NCBI RefSeq assembly: GCF_017308975.1 | Contig: NZ_JADWPD010000022.1 | Coordinates: 62,001 to 126,000 of the forward strand | DNA length: 64,000 nt | Origin: Amycolatopsis sp. MtRt-6 | GTDB taxonomy: Bacteria; Actinomycetota; Actinomycetes; Mycobacteriales; Pseudonocardiaceae | Reading direction: 5' to 3' | Shown: in pieces, positions 23,652 to 32,756 of the stretch | Numbering within the stretch: position 1 is the first letter of the stretch | Layout: each line of letters begins with the position of its first letter | Notes under the pieces: model-generated | What the model was told of the DNA's origin: nothing | The model's input: the letters and a program-made list of their open reading frames with translations, nothing else | Database searches by the model: none | Translations under genes and position numbers: made by a program

Positions 23652-25033
23652 TGACCACGCTCATCAGTGGTGGCCAGGTCGTCTCACCATCCGGAGCTGT
23701 GACCGCGGACGTCCTCGTCGACGGCGAGGCCATCGCCGCCGTCGGGGCGCCCGGGACGCTGTCCGGCGACGAGACGATCGACGCCACCGGGAAGTACGTC
23801 CTGCCCGGCGGCATCGACGCCCACACGCACATGGAAATGCCGTTCGGCGGCACGCACTCGGTCGACACGTTCTCGACCGGGACCACGGCGGCGGCGTGGG
23901 GCGGCACGACGACGATCATCGACTTCGCCGTCCAGGCCAAGGGCACGTCGCTGTTGTCCACTTTGGACAAGTGGCACGCGAAAGCCGACGGCAGCTGCGC
24001 GATCGACTACGGCTTCCACATGATCATCAGCGACGTCAACGACCAGTCGCTGAAGGAGATGGAAGCCTGCATCGACGGCGGCGTCGGCAGCTTCAAGATG
24101 TTCATGGCCTACCCGGGGGTGTTCTACTCCACGGACGGGGAAATCCTGCTGGCGATGCAGAAAGCCCGCGAAATCGGCGCCACGATCATGATGCACGCGG
24201 AGAACGGCATCGCGATCGACCAGCTGGCGGCGCAGGCGTTCGAAGCGGGCAACCTCGACCCCGTCCAACACGGCCTGACGCGGCCGCCGGAACTGGAAGG
24301 AGAGGCGACGTCGCGGGCGATCCAGCTCGCGAAGGTCACCGGATCACCGCTGTACATCGTGCACCTGTCGGCGTCGCAAGCGCTCGCGGCAGTCGCGGAG
24401 GCGCGCAACGACGGCCAGAACGTCTTCGCCGAGACGTGCCCGCAGTACCTGTACCTGTCCATTGAGGACCTGGCGAAGCCGGACTTCGAGGGCGCGAAGT
24501 ACGTCGCTTCACCGCCGTTGCGGGAGAAGTCGCACCAGGCCGACCTGTGGCGCGGGCTGCGGACGAACGACCTGTCCGTGGTGTCCACCGATCATTGCCC
24601 GTTCTGCTTCAAGGACCAGAAGGAGATGGGCCGCGGCGACTTCCGGGCCATCCCGAACGGCATACCGGGCGTCGAGCACCGGATGGACCTGCTGCATCAG
24701 GGTGTCGTCGCCGGTCAGCTGACGCTCGGGCGCTGGGTCGAGACGTGCTCGGCGACCCCGGCGCGGATGTTCGGCCTGTACCCCCGCAAGGGCGTCATCG
24801 CGGCGGGTTCGGACGCGGACATCGTGATCTACGACCCTGCGGCAACCCAGACGCTGTCGGCTTCGACGCACCACATGAACGTGGACTATTCGGCGTACGA
24901 AGGATTCGAGATCACCGGCCGCGTGCACACGGTGCTGTCCCGTGGCCGCGTGGTCGTCTCGCCGGACGGGTTCACCGGGTCGACGTCGCACGGGAAGTTC
25001 CTGTCCCGCTCGCTGAACCAGTACCTGAACTGA
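23651..25033 (+). CDS. Dihydropyrimidinase / D-hydantoinase
   Basis: 460 residues, the family's usual length. The metal-binding site of the amidohydrolase superfamily is complete: DAHTHME, the carbamylated Lys in GSFKMFMAYPG, MMHAENG, YIVHLSA and STDHCPF. The enzyme opens dihydrouracil, dihydrothymine or 5-substituted hydantoins to N-carbamoyl amino acids, the substrate type of the upstream hydrolase. The start overlaps the previous stop by one base. Confidence 0.95.
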   Translation: MTTLISGGQVVSPSGAVTADVLVDGEAIAAVGAPGTLSGDETIDATGKYVLPGGIDAHTHMEMPFGGTHSVDTFSTGTTAAAWGGTTTIIDFAVQAKGTSLLSTLDKWHAKADGSCAIDYGFHMIISDVNDQSLKEMEACIDGGVGSFKMFMAYPGVFYSTDGEILLAMQKAREIGATIMMHAENGIAIDQLAAQAFEAGNLDPVQHGLTRPPELEGEATSRAIQLAKVTGSPLYIVHLSASQALAAVAEARNDGQNVFAETCPQYLYLSIEDLAKPDFEGAKYVASPPLREKSHQADLWRGLRTNDLSVVSTDHCPFCFKDQKEMGRGDFRAIPNGIPGVEHRMDLLHQGVVAGQLTLGRWVETCSATPARMFGLYPRKGVIAAGSDADIVIYDPAATQTLSASTHHMNVDYSAYEGFEITGRVHTVLSRGRVVVSPDGFTGSTSHGKFLSRSLNQYLN

Positions 25034-25040
25034 GGTAGTG

Positions 25041-26039
25041 ATGGACTTCGGGATCGTGCTGCAGACCGACCCGCCCGCGCGGGACGTCGTGCGGCTCATG
25101 AAGGACGCGGAGGACGCCGGGTTCCGGTACGGGTGGACGTTCGACTCCTGCGTGCTGTGGCAGGAGCCGTTCGTCATCTACTCGGCGATCCTCGCGGCGA
25201 CGTCGTCACTGGTCGTCGGGCCCATGGTGACCAGTCCCGGCACGCGGGACTGGTCGGTGATGGCGTCGACGTTCGCCACGCTCAACGACATGTACGGCAA
25301 CCGCACGGTGTGCGGTATCGGCCGCGGCGACTCGGCGCACCGGGTGGTCGGCAAACCGCCGTCCACGCTGGCCACCGTCCGCGACTGCATGCGCGTGGTC
25401 AAGGACCTCGCCGAGGGCCGCGCGGTGACCATGAACGAGAAGACCGTGCGGATCCCGTGGATCTCGAACGGGCAGCTCGAGATGTGGATGGCCGGGTACG
25501 GGCCCAAGGCGCTGAAGACGGTCGGCGAGCACGCCGACGGATTCATCCTGCAGTGCGCGGACCCGGCGATCGCCCGCTGGACGATCGGCGCGGTCCGCGA
25601 CGCGGCCCGGGCGGCCGGGCGGGACCCGGCCGGCATCACGATCTGCGTCGCGGCGCCGGCGTACGTCGGTGAAGACCTGCCGCACCAGCGTGAACAGCTG
25701 CGCTGGTTCGGCGGGATGGTCGGCAACCACGTCGCGGACCTGGTGGCGCGGTACGGCTCGTCGGGTGCGGTGCCGCGCGAGCTGACCGACTACATCCGCG
25801 AGCGGGAGGGCTACGACTACAGCCACCACGGCAAGGCGGGCAACCCGTCGACGGAGTTCGTCCCGGACGAGATCGTCGACCGGTTCTGCCTGCTCGGACC
25901 GGCTGCCGCGCACATCTCGCGCTTGCAGGAACTGGCCGAGCTGGGCGTGGACCAGTTCTCGCTGTACCTGATGCACGACGACCGCGAAGCGACGCTGGCG
26001 GCCTACGGGGCGCAGATCATCCCGAAGCTCACCACCTGA
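25041..26039 (+). CDS. F420-dependent LLM-class oxidoreductase of the pyrimidine/hydantoin operon
   Basis: 332 residues from the ATG at 25041, with GAGG five bases upstream; a GTG one codon earlier is possible. The TIM-barrel luciferase-like pattern is clear: MDFGIVLQTDPPARDVVRLMKDAEDAGF, GNRTVCGIGRGDSAHR, MWMAGYGPKALKTVGEHADGFIL. These are features of F420-dependent relatives of methylene-tetrahydromethanopterin reductase; I recall a subfamily (TIGR03842) that matches. It starts 7 bp after the dihydropyrimidinase gene. No PreA/PreT-like dihydropyrimidine dehydrogenase is in the window, so it may do the ring reduction (inference). Confidence 0.82.
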   Translation: MDFGIVLQTDPPARDVVRLMKDAEDAGFRYGWTFDSCVLWQEPFVIYSAILAATSSLVVGPMVTSPGTRDWSVMASTFATLNDMYGNRTVCGIGRGDSAHRVVGKPPSTLATVRDCMRVVKDLAEGRAVTMNEKTVRIPWISNGQLEMWMAGYGPKALKTVGEHADGFILQCADPAIARWTIGAVRDAARAAGRDPAGITICVAAPAYVGEDLPHQREQLRWFGGMVGNHVADLVARYGSSGAVPRELTDYIREREGYDYSHHGKAGNPSTEFVPDEIVDRFCLLGPAAAHISRLQELAELGVDQFSLYLMHDDREATLAAYGAQIIPKLTT

Positions 26040-26048
26040 TCGAGGTGA

Positions 26049-26082
26049 GGTTTACCCCACCCGGATCCTGCGGTTTACCCCA
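26049..26082. promoter_or_regulatory. Direct repeat upstream of the secreted peptidase gene
   Basis: GGTTTACCCCA occurs at 26049-26059 and 26072-26082, 23 bp apart, in the 78-bp gap before the peptidase start at 26118. It could be an operator. No promoter boxes could be assigned with confidence. Confidence 0.35.
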
Positions 26083-26117
26083 ATGCGCCCGCAGGGTCCG
26101 GGCGGGACGATCATGGC

Positions 26118-27563
26118 ATGACCTCTCGGAAACTCCGCACGGCGACGGCGCTGGGGGCCGCCGCGCTCGCGGTGGGCGCCCTCGCCCCCGCGGCCGCGGC
26201 GAGCCCCGCCCGGATCGCCTGGGAAGCCTCCTGCCGGGCCGGCTACGAATGCGGCCACCTCGACGTCCCCCTGTCCTACCAGGACCCGGCCGCCGGCACG
26301 GTCCGCATCGCGGTGGCCCGGCTGCCCGCCACCGACCAGGCAGGCAAGCTGGGCACGATCTTCTACAACCCGGGCGGGCCGGGCTCGTCCGGCCGGTTCG
26401 CGCCGGCGTTGACACCCGCGTTGCACGCCCGCTACGACATCGTCGGGTTCGACCCACGCGGCGTCGGGGCCAGTTCGAAGATCCACTGCTTCACCGACCC
26501 GGCGCAGCTCGAAGTCCTGCAGCGGGCGCTGGGCACGTTTCCGCTGACCCGAGCGGCCGAGCGGCAGCAGATCGCGGACACGCGCACGGTCACCGACCTG
26601 TGCGAGCGGAACGCCGGTCCGCTGGCCGGCCACCTCTCGACGGGCACGATCGCCCGCGACCTCGACCGGCTGCGCGCGGCGTTCGGCGAGCCGAAGCTGC
26701 GCTACTACGGGAAGTCGTACGGCACGTACCTCGGCGAAACGTACGCGAACCTGTTCCCCGGCCGGGTGGGTTCGCTGGCCCTCGACGCGGTGGACGACCC
26801 GGTCCGCTGGTCGACCGGCCCCGGCCCGATGAGCTACCGCCTCGAGGGTTTCGCCGACGCCCCGCGGGCCCTCGAGTCCTTTCTGGACGCCTGCGGCACC
26901 CGCTGCCCGTTCGACTACGACGAAATCCTGGACCGGCTCGAAGCGGGACCGATCACGGTGACGGACACGACCGGACGGCAGGTCGTCGTCACCTACCAGA
27001 GCGCGATCGCCCGCATCCACGACTCCCTGACCGATGCCCAGTCCGCGCCGTCGCTCGCGGCGTTCCTCCGGGCTTTGGCCGACCCGGCTTCTCCCGCACC
27101 TGCCGCGCCGGGCGCCCCACCGGACATCGACTCACTCCTGGGCGGCGGCGCCACCCTGTGTTCGGACGCCGCCAATCCGCGGGATCCGGCTGTCTGGTGG
27201 AACTACGCCCGCCGCGCCGACCGGGATGCCCGTGGCTTCGGGCCGTACGACGTCTACAAGACGCTGCCGTGCGCAACCTGGGAGGTGGCCGACCCGGGCC
27301 GGTACGCCGGGCCGTGGAACCGCCCGACGGCACCGATCCTGCTGCTGGCCAACCGCCGGGGCGACCTCGAAACGCCGTACGCCGGAGCCCGGCGAACGGA
27401 ACAGTTGCTGGGCAACGCGCGCCTGCTGAGCCTGGACGCGTACGGCCACGGTGCCCGCGGTAAGAGCGCCTGCATCGACGCGTGGCTGGACCGCTACTTC
27501 ACCACCGGCGCGGTGCCGGCCCCCGGCACGCTCTGCGCCCCGGACCGAGGCCCGTTCGGCTGA
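26118..27563 (+). CDS. Secreted alpha/beta-hydrolase of the tripeptidyl aminopeptidase (TAP-like) family
   Basis: 481 residues. The signal peptide spans about 1-28 (MTSRKLRT then an Ala-rich core). The nucleophile Ser is in GKSYGTYLGETYANLFPGRV, and the Asp and His of the triad are in the TAP-like C-terminal domain (GDLETPYAG and LDAYGHGARG). Relatives release N-terminal tripeptides or process secreted proteins. Its last 70 bp overlap the convergent monooxygenase gene. Confidence 0.9.
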   Translation: MTSRKLRTATALGAAALAVGALAPAAAASPARIAWEASCRAGYECGHLDVPLSYQDPAAGTVRIAVARLPATDQAGKLGTIFYNPGGPGSSGRFAPALTPALHARYDIVGFDPRGVGASSKIHCFTDPAQLEVLQRALGTFPLTRAAERQQIADTRTVTDLCERNAGPLAGHLSTGTIARDLDRLRAAFGEPKLRYYGKSYGTYLGETYANLFPGRVGSLALDAVDDPVRWSTGPGPMSYRLEGFADAPRALESFLDACGTRCPFDYDEILDRLEAGPITVTDTTGRQVVVTYQSAIARIHDSLTDAQSAPSLAAFLRALADPASPAPAAPGAPPDIDSLLGGGATLCSDAANPRDPAVWWNYARRADRDARGFGPYDVYKTLPCATWEVADPGRYAGPWNRPTAPILLLANRRGDLETPYAGARRTEQLLGNARLLSLDAYGHGARGKSACIDAWLDRYFTTGAVPAPGTLCAPDRGPFG

Positions 27564-28789
27564 ACGTTCGCTGGGCGGTCCACCTCGCGGAGGTACCGCA
27601 TCGCCGCTTCCGGGTTGCCCAGCCAGTCCTCGTAATCGGCCGGGTTCTCGAAGAGGTGCGCGAACCGGTGCGCCACCTCGGGCACGCGTTGCGCAGTGTC
27701 CAAAGTGGCCAGTACGTGCTCCGGCGGCGGGGCCAGGAGGTCGTTGTTGAACCGCGTCGCGTGGCGGGCGTGGTGCCAGTACAGGGCGAAGGCGTCGTGC
27801 ATGAACTCCTCGTCGAACGGCCGGTCGCCGCGGTCGACGATGGCCTCCTGGTAGGCGCGGGCCGCCCGGGCGGCCATGTTGGCGCCCTGGCCGCCGACCG
27901 GGTCGTTGGTGACCGCGGTGTCGCCCATCGCGAGCACCTTCGTCCCGGACGGCAGGGTGCCCACCGGGTCGCGCACCACCGGTGTGATCCGGCCGTGCAG
28001 CAGCTCGGTCGGCGCCACCGGCCGCGCGTCGTCGAGCAGCGTGGCCTGCCACGGGTAGTGCGCGCGCAGCAGCTTCCGGGCCGTCTCGTAGTGCTGCTCG
28101 ACGTCGGCGACGTCGTCCCAGACGTCCATCGGGCCGCCGGGCACGCCGAAGAAGCCGATGCCGTGCACCGGCCCGTGCACCGAAAGCACGGGCAGCAGGA
28201 AGCACTCGCCGACGGGCGACATGCCGAACGTCAGGCCCGGTACGGCGTCCAGTGTCCCGGTGACGTACAGGATCCCGATCGCGCGCTGCGGTTCGCGGTA
28301 CGGCGAACGCTCGTCGTCGCGCGGGAAGAGCGCGTCGAACTGCGGCCCGCGACCGGCGGCCACGACGAGCAGCTCGAACTCGCGGGCGCATTCGTCGAGC
28401 TCGGCCGGAGTGACCCGGCGGACGCGCAGGTCGCCGCCGAGGCGTTCGAACTCCGCCAGCCAGTCCGACACCTTCACGCGCTGGTCGACCGACTGCGCCG
28501 GCCGGTCGAGCCCGACCCGCCACGCCATCGACGGCTCGGTGCCTTCGCCCGCGGCGGCGAAGGAAATTTCGCGGACCGGCGGCGCTTCGGCGTCCCAGAA
28601 GTTGATGCCGAGTTCGCGTTCGCGCTGCAGGGCCGGGGCGAACAGGCACTGGTTGGAGATCAGCCGCCCGGCCCGCACCTCGCCGGCGGGACGCTCGGCG
28701 AACACCGTGACGTCGTAGCCCCGTTGCCGCAACCCGATGGCGAGGACCAGTCCCGCTTGCCCCGCTCCGACGATCCCGATCCGCCGCAT
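27494..28789 (-). CDS. Styrene/indole monooxygenase-like FAD enzyme
   Basis: 431 residues from the ATG at 28789, where GAGGGGCGGCC precedes. The FAD-binding GxGxxG is GIVGAGQAGLVLAIGL at the N terminus, the second FAD motif is LAMGDTAVTNDPVGGQGANMAARAA. The middle (about 150-280) resembles the styrene-monooxygenase substrate-binding domain. Two-component members need a flavin reductase; none is adjacent. The substrate cannot be told from sequence. The 3' end overlaps the peptidase gene on the other strand. Confidence 0.85.
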   Translation of the reverse strand: MRRIGIVGAGQAGLVLAIGLRQRGYDVTVFAERPAGEVRAGRLISNQCLFAPALQRERELGINFWDAEAPPVREISFAAAGEGTEPSMAWRVGLDRPAQSVDQRVKVSDWLAEFERLGGDLRVRRVTPAELDECAREFELLVVAAGRGPQFDALFPRDDERSPYREPQRAIGILYVTGTLDAVPGLTFGMSPVGECFLLPVLSVHGPVHGIGFFGVPGGPMDVWDDVADVEQHYETARKLLRAHYPWQATLLDDARPVAPTELLHGRITPVVRDPVGTLPSGTKVLAMGDTAVTNDPVGGQGANMAARAARAYQEAIVDRGDRPFDEEFMHDAFALYWHHARHATRFNNDLLAPPPEHVLATLDTAQRVPEVAHRFAHLFENPADYEDWLGNPEAAMRYLREVDRPANVQPNGPRSGAQSVPGAGTAPVVK

Positions 28790-28865
28790 GGCCGCCCCTC
28801 CCCGGAAACCCTTTACTGCCAACGTACTCGGCGCGCGGCGGAAATCCCTGCCCGATCGGGCGGAA

Positions 28866-29807
28866 TCAGTCCCCGGCGGCGTCGCGGTGCAGCCGGAAGC
28901 CGGCGAAGCTGACGAGCAGCAGCACCGCACCCGCGATGAGGACGAGCAGGGCACCGCCCACGGCACCACCGGTCAGGTCCCAGACGGCTTCCGGGACGGC
29001 GATGCTCACAGCGGCGACTCCGGCGACGAGCAGCACCCAGTTCCGTTCCCACCGCAGCAGGGCGAGGCACCCGGCACCCAGGACGAAGGTGAGCAGGTAG
29101 GCCGCCGGCACGGCCCGTTCGTCGCCGAGGAGCTGCTGGAAGCCGGCGACCGCGAGCGCCAGTCCCGCGACGAGCCCGGTCTGCCGGTGCGGAAGCACCC
29201 GCCCGAAGGCGAGCCCGGCGACGAGCAGCCCACCGGTGGCGACCGCGAGTCCCGCGTTCAGCGAGGTGACGCCGACGGTGGCATCGAGGGTGAAGAGGGT
29301 CGTCGCGGCGAGGAGCCCGGCGGAAGCGAGCACCCCGGGCACGGAGGGCACGAGCACATACCCGACGACGGCGACCACCAACCCGGCCCCACAGGCGACG
29401 GCGCCGTTCCCGGCCCGGCCGGTCAGCGCCACGGCAACGGCGGCGGCCACGGCCCCGGCACCGAGCGCCAGCAGGGTCCCGGAAACGCGCCCGCGCACGG
29501 CCGACCGGTGGCCCAGCCCCCCACTGGCGACACCCCCGGCAGCCAGCAGCACAACGGCGGCGGCACCGGTGACGAAGGTCCGGGCGAACTCGCCCCACCG
29601 CCCCCACGACGTGGCAACGAGCAGCACGGCCCCGACGAGGACGAGCCCGCCCCCGAGGTAGCCGGCGACCTCCGCCCAGGGAATCCGCGACCGCCGGGCC
29701 TCACGAACCCGCAGCGCACGCTCGACGGCATCGGCCTGCCCCGGGGACAACACGGCATCCCCGACGAGCCGATCGAGAACTTCCCGCACGGACGGCTCAC
29801 GTTTCAT
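28866..29807 (-). CDS. DUF2157-type multi-pass membrane protein
   Basis: 313 residues from the ATG at 29807 (MKREPSVREVLDRLVGD); the frame is open 14 codons further. An N-terminal soluble segment of about 45 residues (GDAVLSPGQADAVERALRVREARR) precedes about 10 closely packed hydrophobic helices rich in Ala, Gly and Leu. This layout is that of DUF2157 proteins, whose function is unknown. The 196 bp upstream shows no clear promoter. Confidence 0.65.
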   Translation of the reverse strand: MKREPSVREVLDRLVGDAVLSPGQADAVERALRVREARRSRIPWAEVAGYLGGGLVLVGAVLLVATSWGRWGEFARTFVTGAAAVVLLAAGGVASGGLGHRSAVRGRVSGTLLALGAGAVAAAVAVALTGRAGNGAVACGAGLVVAVVGYVLVPSVPGVLASAGLLAATTLFTLDATVGVTSLNAGLAVATGGLLVAGLAFGRVLPHRQTGLVAGLALAVAGFQQLLGDERAVPAAYLLTFVLGAGCLALLRWERNWVLLVAGVAAVSIAVPEAVWDLTGGAVGGALLVLIAGAVLLLVSFAGFRLHRDAAGD

Positions 29808-30003
29808 GCCGGAATTGTCCGCCTGGCCACTGCTTGCCGACAGGGCCACAGGACCTCACCGGGAAGTGTCACGCTCACGCCGATGGCGGCGGACCTCGCG
29901 CCCGGGGTGGAATTCGCCTTCAGGCCGAACTCCGCGTTCTTTCTTGACCCGCTGGGAGATTTCCCGGCTCAACCGAGGCCGGGGCCGGTGCCGCGGCGCT
30001 CGG

Positions 30004-30585
30004 TCAACGGCGCACCCGGTAGCGCAGGTGCAGCACCCGGCTGCCCTGGATCACCACCTCGGGATCCTCCAGCAGGTGCTGCGCCCGGACCGACCCGAAG
30101 TAGCGCTTGCCGGACCCGAACACGACGGGGGCGACGTCCATGCGCACCTCGTCGACCAGGCCCGCGGCCAGTGCCTGGCCGCCGACGTCGCCGGCGGCGA
30201 CCTCGACCACGCGGTCGCCCGCCAGCTCCTGTGCCTTGGCCACGGCTGCCTCGACGCCGTCGACGAAGCAGAACGGCGCCTCGGGGTCCCAGCCCTCGGG
30301 TGGCGGCCGGTGCGTTACCACGACCACGTGGTCGACGCTGCCCGGTGGCTTTCCGTCCCAGCCGTCCGTCAGGTCGAAGACGTGGCGGCCGGCGATGGTC
30401 GCCCCGATCTCGTCCCAGTACGGCCGGGTGTAGTCGTAGGACGTCTGCGACACCTTCAGCGCGCCGCTGTCGTCCAACGGGACGTCACCGCTCGTCAACC
30501 AGTCGAACAGGGGGCCGGGCTGGTCCTTCTCGTCCGCGATGAAGCCGTCGACCGACACCGAGCTGTACATGACGACCTTGCCCAC
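30004..30585 (-). CDS. RibD C-terminal-like (dihydrofolate-reductase fold) oxidoreductase
   Basis: 193 residues from a GTG preceded by AGGAGA. The fold markers are MYSSVSVDGFIAD at the start, TIAGRHVFDLTDGWDGKPP, and EVAAGDVGGQALAAGLVDEVRMDVAPVVFGSGKRYF, typical of stand-alone RibD_C proteins in actinobacteria, which bind NADPH or F420. The true substrate is unknown. The AraC-type regulator lies 64 bp upstream on the same strand. Confidence 0.88.
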   Translation of the reverse strand: MGKVVMYSSVSVDGFIADEKDQPGPLFDWLTSGDVPLDDSGALKVSQTSYDYTRPYWDEIGATIAGRHVFDLTDGWDGKPPGSVDHVVVVTHRPPPEGWDPEAPFCFVDGVEAAVAKAQELAGDRVVEVAAGDVGGQALAAGLVDEVRMDVAPVVFGSGKRYFGSVRAQHLLEDPEVVIQGSRVLHLRYRVRR

Positions 30586-30649
30586 GGGGTCTCCTCTGCT
30601 TGGGGTGCCCCGAAGTTAGCGTGTCGTGAGCCGTCGCTCTTGTAAGAAA

Positions 30650-31489
30650 TCAATCTGCGGGCAGCGGCCAGCCCTCGAACGCGTGGCCGGGGTGTTCGCG
30701 CAGGAACCGCCGCCGGACTTCGACGTACCGGGTCGGCGTGAGCCCGGTGAACGCCCGGAACTCGTGGCCGAAGTGGGCCTGGTCGAAGTAGCCCGCGCCG
30801 CCGGCGAGGCGGCCCCAGTCGACCGGGCCGGTGGGGTCGATCGCGAACACGGTGGCGGCGAAGCGGTAGGTGCGGGCCAGCCGCTTCGGCGTGACGCCGA
30901 CGAGCTCCTTGAACCGCTGGGCCAGATGAGTGCCGCTGACCCCGGCCGCCGTGCTCAGGTCGCTGATCGCCACCGCGCCGCGGGCCGCCGCGATGACGTT
31001 GCTCGTGTGGCGGACCAGTCCCAGGCCGGTGGTCTCGCGCAGCCGTCGCAGCAGCTCCGCTTCGAGCAGCGTCAGCATCTCGTGTGGTTCGTCCGCCGTG
31101 GCCAGCCGGTCTCGCAGCTCGGCGACGGCGGCCCGGCCCCAGACCTGCTCGATGGTCACCGGCCGGTCACACAGTTCGGTCACGGGCATCGGCAGGAACG
31201 GCGCCGGCCCCCACGGCTTGAAGTGCACGCCGACGGACCGGGTCGGGTGGGGATAGCCGAACTCGAACGCGCGGGTGGGCATGGTGACGACGCAGCCGTC
31301 GGCGTACTCGGCCGTCTCGATGTCGGTGCCGGCGCGGATGCGGAACGGCGCCCCGAGGTTGACGATGAGCAACGCCGACGGCGCCGGCGGGAGAGTCAGC
31401 CGGGCGTACGGCGGCGCACCCTCCAGGTAGTAGAGGTCGTCGATCAGCCCGTCCAGCGGCGGTCGCGGCACTCTGGACACGTACTGCAC
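30650..31489 (-). CDS. AraC-family transcriptional regulator
   Basis: 279 residues, GTG start. The N-terminal 150 residues form a cupin-like sensing domain with PSALLIVNLGAPFRI and GVHFKPWGPAPFL. The C-terminal double helix-turn-helix (about 165-265) has ISDLSTAAGVSGTHLAQRFKELVGVTPKRLARTYRF and LAGGAGYFDQAHFGHEFRAFTGLTPTRY. It is probably the regulator of the RibD-like gene downstream (same strand, 64 bp gap). Confidence 0.9.
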   Translation of the reverse strand: MQYVSRVPRPPLDGLIDDLYYLEGAPPYARLTLPPAPSALLIVNLGAPFRIRAGTDIETAEYADGCVVTMPTRAFEFGYPHPTRSVGVHFKPWGPAPFLPMPVTELCDRPVTIEQVWGRAAVAELRDRLATADEPHEMLTLLEAELLRRLRETTGLGLVRHTSNVIAAARGAVAISDLSTAAGVSGTHLAQRFKELVGVTPKRLARTYRFAATVFAIDPTGPVDWGRLAGGAGYFDQAHFGHEFRAFTGLTPTRYVEVRRRFLREHPGHAFEGWPLPAD

Positions 31490-31517
31490 GCCCCCAGCAT
31501 CGCCGACGCCCCGGCGC

Positions 31518-32747
31518 TCAGTCCACCAGTGCCTGGTAGACCAGCTGCCGCAGCTGGGGCCGGAGCCGGTAGGTGCTCGACGGCAGGAGCTGCGTGTAGA
31601 AGCCCACCGTCAGGTCCTCGTCCGGGTCCACCCAGAACGCCGTCGACGCCGCGCCGCCCCAGGCGAACTCTCCCGCCGAGGCCAGGGTCCGGGCCTTCAC
31701 CGGGTCCTCCAGCACCGAGAAGCCCAGGCCGAAGCCGTGGCCGTCGAAGGGCATCTCGGCGAACAGCGGGCGGCCGAACGCCTCCAGGTCGACGTGCCCC
31801 GGGAGGTGGTTGCTCGCCATCAGCGACACCGTGCGAGGGGACAGCAACCGGACTCGGTCCAGGGCCCCGCCACGCAGGAGCATCTCCGTGAAACGCCAGT
31901 AGCCCGGGGCCGAGGACACCAGGCCACCGCCGCCCGACAGGCAGTCCGGGCGGGCGGTGCCCAGGCGGCCGAAGGCGTCGTTGCGGACCGCGCGGCCCGA
32001 CGCCGGGTCTCGGACGTACATCGCCGCCAGGCGGGCCGGGGCCGGGGCCACGAACCCCGTGTCCGTCATGCCCAGCGGCGTGAAGATCCGCGACGCGAAG
32101 AACTCGTCCAGCGGGACACCCGACACCACCTCGACGAGCCGGCCCAGCACGTCCGTCGCCACCGAGTAGTTCCACTCCGCGCCGGGCTGGAAGAGCAGCG
32201 GCAGGGCCGCCCACTGCGCACAGCACTCCGCCAGATCCGCGCCGCGCGGCGTGCCCCACTCGAAGCCCGCCGCGCGGTAGATCGCGTCCACCGGGTGGCC
32301 GTGGTGGAAGCCGTACGTCAGGCCCGCCGTGTGCGTCAGCAGGTGCCACACGCGGATCGGCGACGTCGCGGGCTCGGTCACCGGAGCCAGCGCCGATCCC
32401 TTGACGTACACCCGCGGCGCCGCGAATTCCGGCAGCCACCGCGAAATCGGGTCGTCCAGCTCCAGCAAGCCCTCTTCGGCGAGCATCATCGCCGCGACCG
32501 AGGTGATCGGCTTGGTCATCGAGAAGATCCGCCACAGCGTGCCGGTCTCGACCGGCAACGACGCTTCGACGTCCCGGTACCCGCCGCGGCCCACGTGGAC
32601 AACGCGGCCGTGCCTGCTCACCACCACGAGCCAGCCCGGCAACCGTCCACTCTCGACATACCGGTCGAAATGCGCGTCGATCCGGGAAAGCCGCGCCGCG
32701 TCGAAGCCGGCCTCGGCCGGGTCGACGTCCACGTCGAAATCCGCCAT
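31518..32747 (-). CDS. Serine hydrolase of the class C beta-lactamase / esterase family
   Basis: 409 residues. The catalytic SxxK is SMTK in LWRIFSMTKPITS (near residue 77) and the YxN-position tyrosine is in EWNYSVATDVLG. Without a signal peptide it is likely a cytoplasmic esterase (EstB type), not a true beta-lactamase. It begins 9 bp after the siderophore-interacting protein gene, so it may be co-transcribed. Confidence 0.88.
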   Translation of the reverse strand: MADFDVDVDPAEAGFDAARLSRIDAHFDRYVESGRLPGWLVVVSRHGRVVHVGRGGYRDVEASLPVETGTLWRIFSMTKPITSVAAMMLAEEGLLELDDPISRWLPEFAAPRVYVKGSALAPVTEPATSPIRVWHLLTHTAGLTYGFHHGHPVDAIYRAAGFEWGTPRGADLAECCAQWAALPLLFQPGAEWNYSVATDVLGRLVEVVSGVPLDEFFASRIFTPLGMTDTGFVAPAPARLAAMYVRDPASGRAVRNDAFGRLGTARPDCLSGGGGLVSSAPGYWRFTEMLLRGGALDRVRLLSPRTVSLMASNHLPGHVDLEAFGRPLFAEMPFDGHGFGLGFSVLEDPVKARTLASAGEFAWGGAASTAFWVDPDEDLTVGFYTQLLPSSTYRLRPQLRQLVYQALVD

Positions 32748-32756
32748 GCGGCGAGG

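Noticed and set aside
31518..32747. True class C beta-lactamase (antibiotic resistance)
   Set aside because: SxxK and Tyr motifs are present but there is no signal peptide, and the sequence fits EstB-type esterases better.
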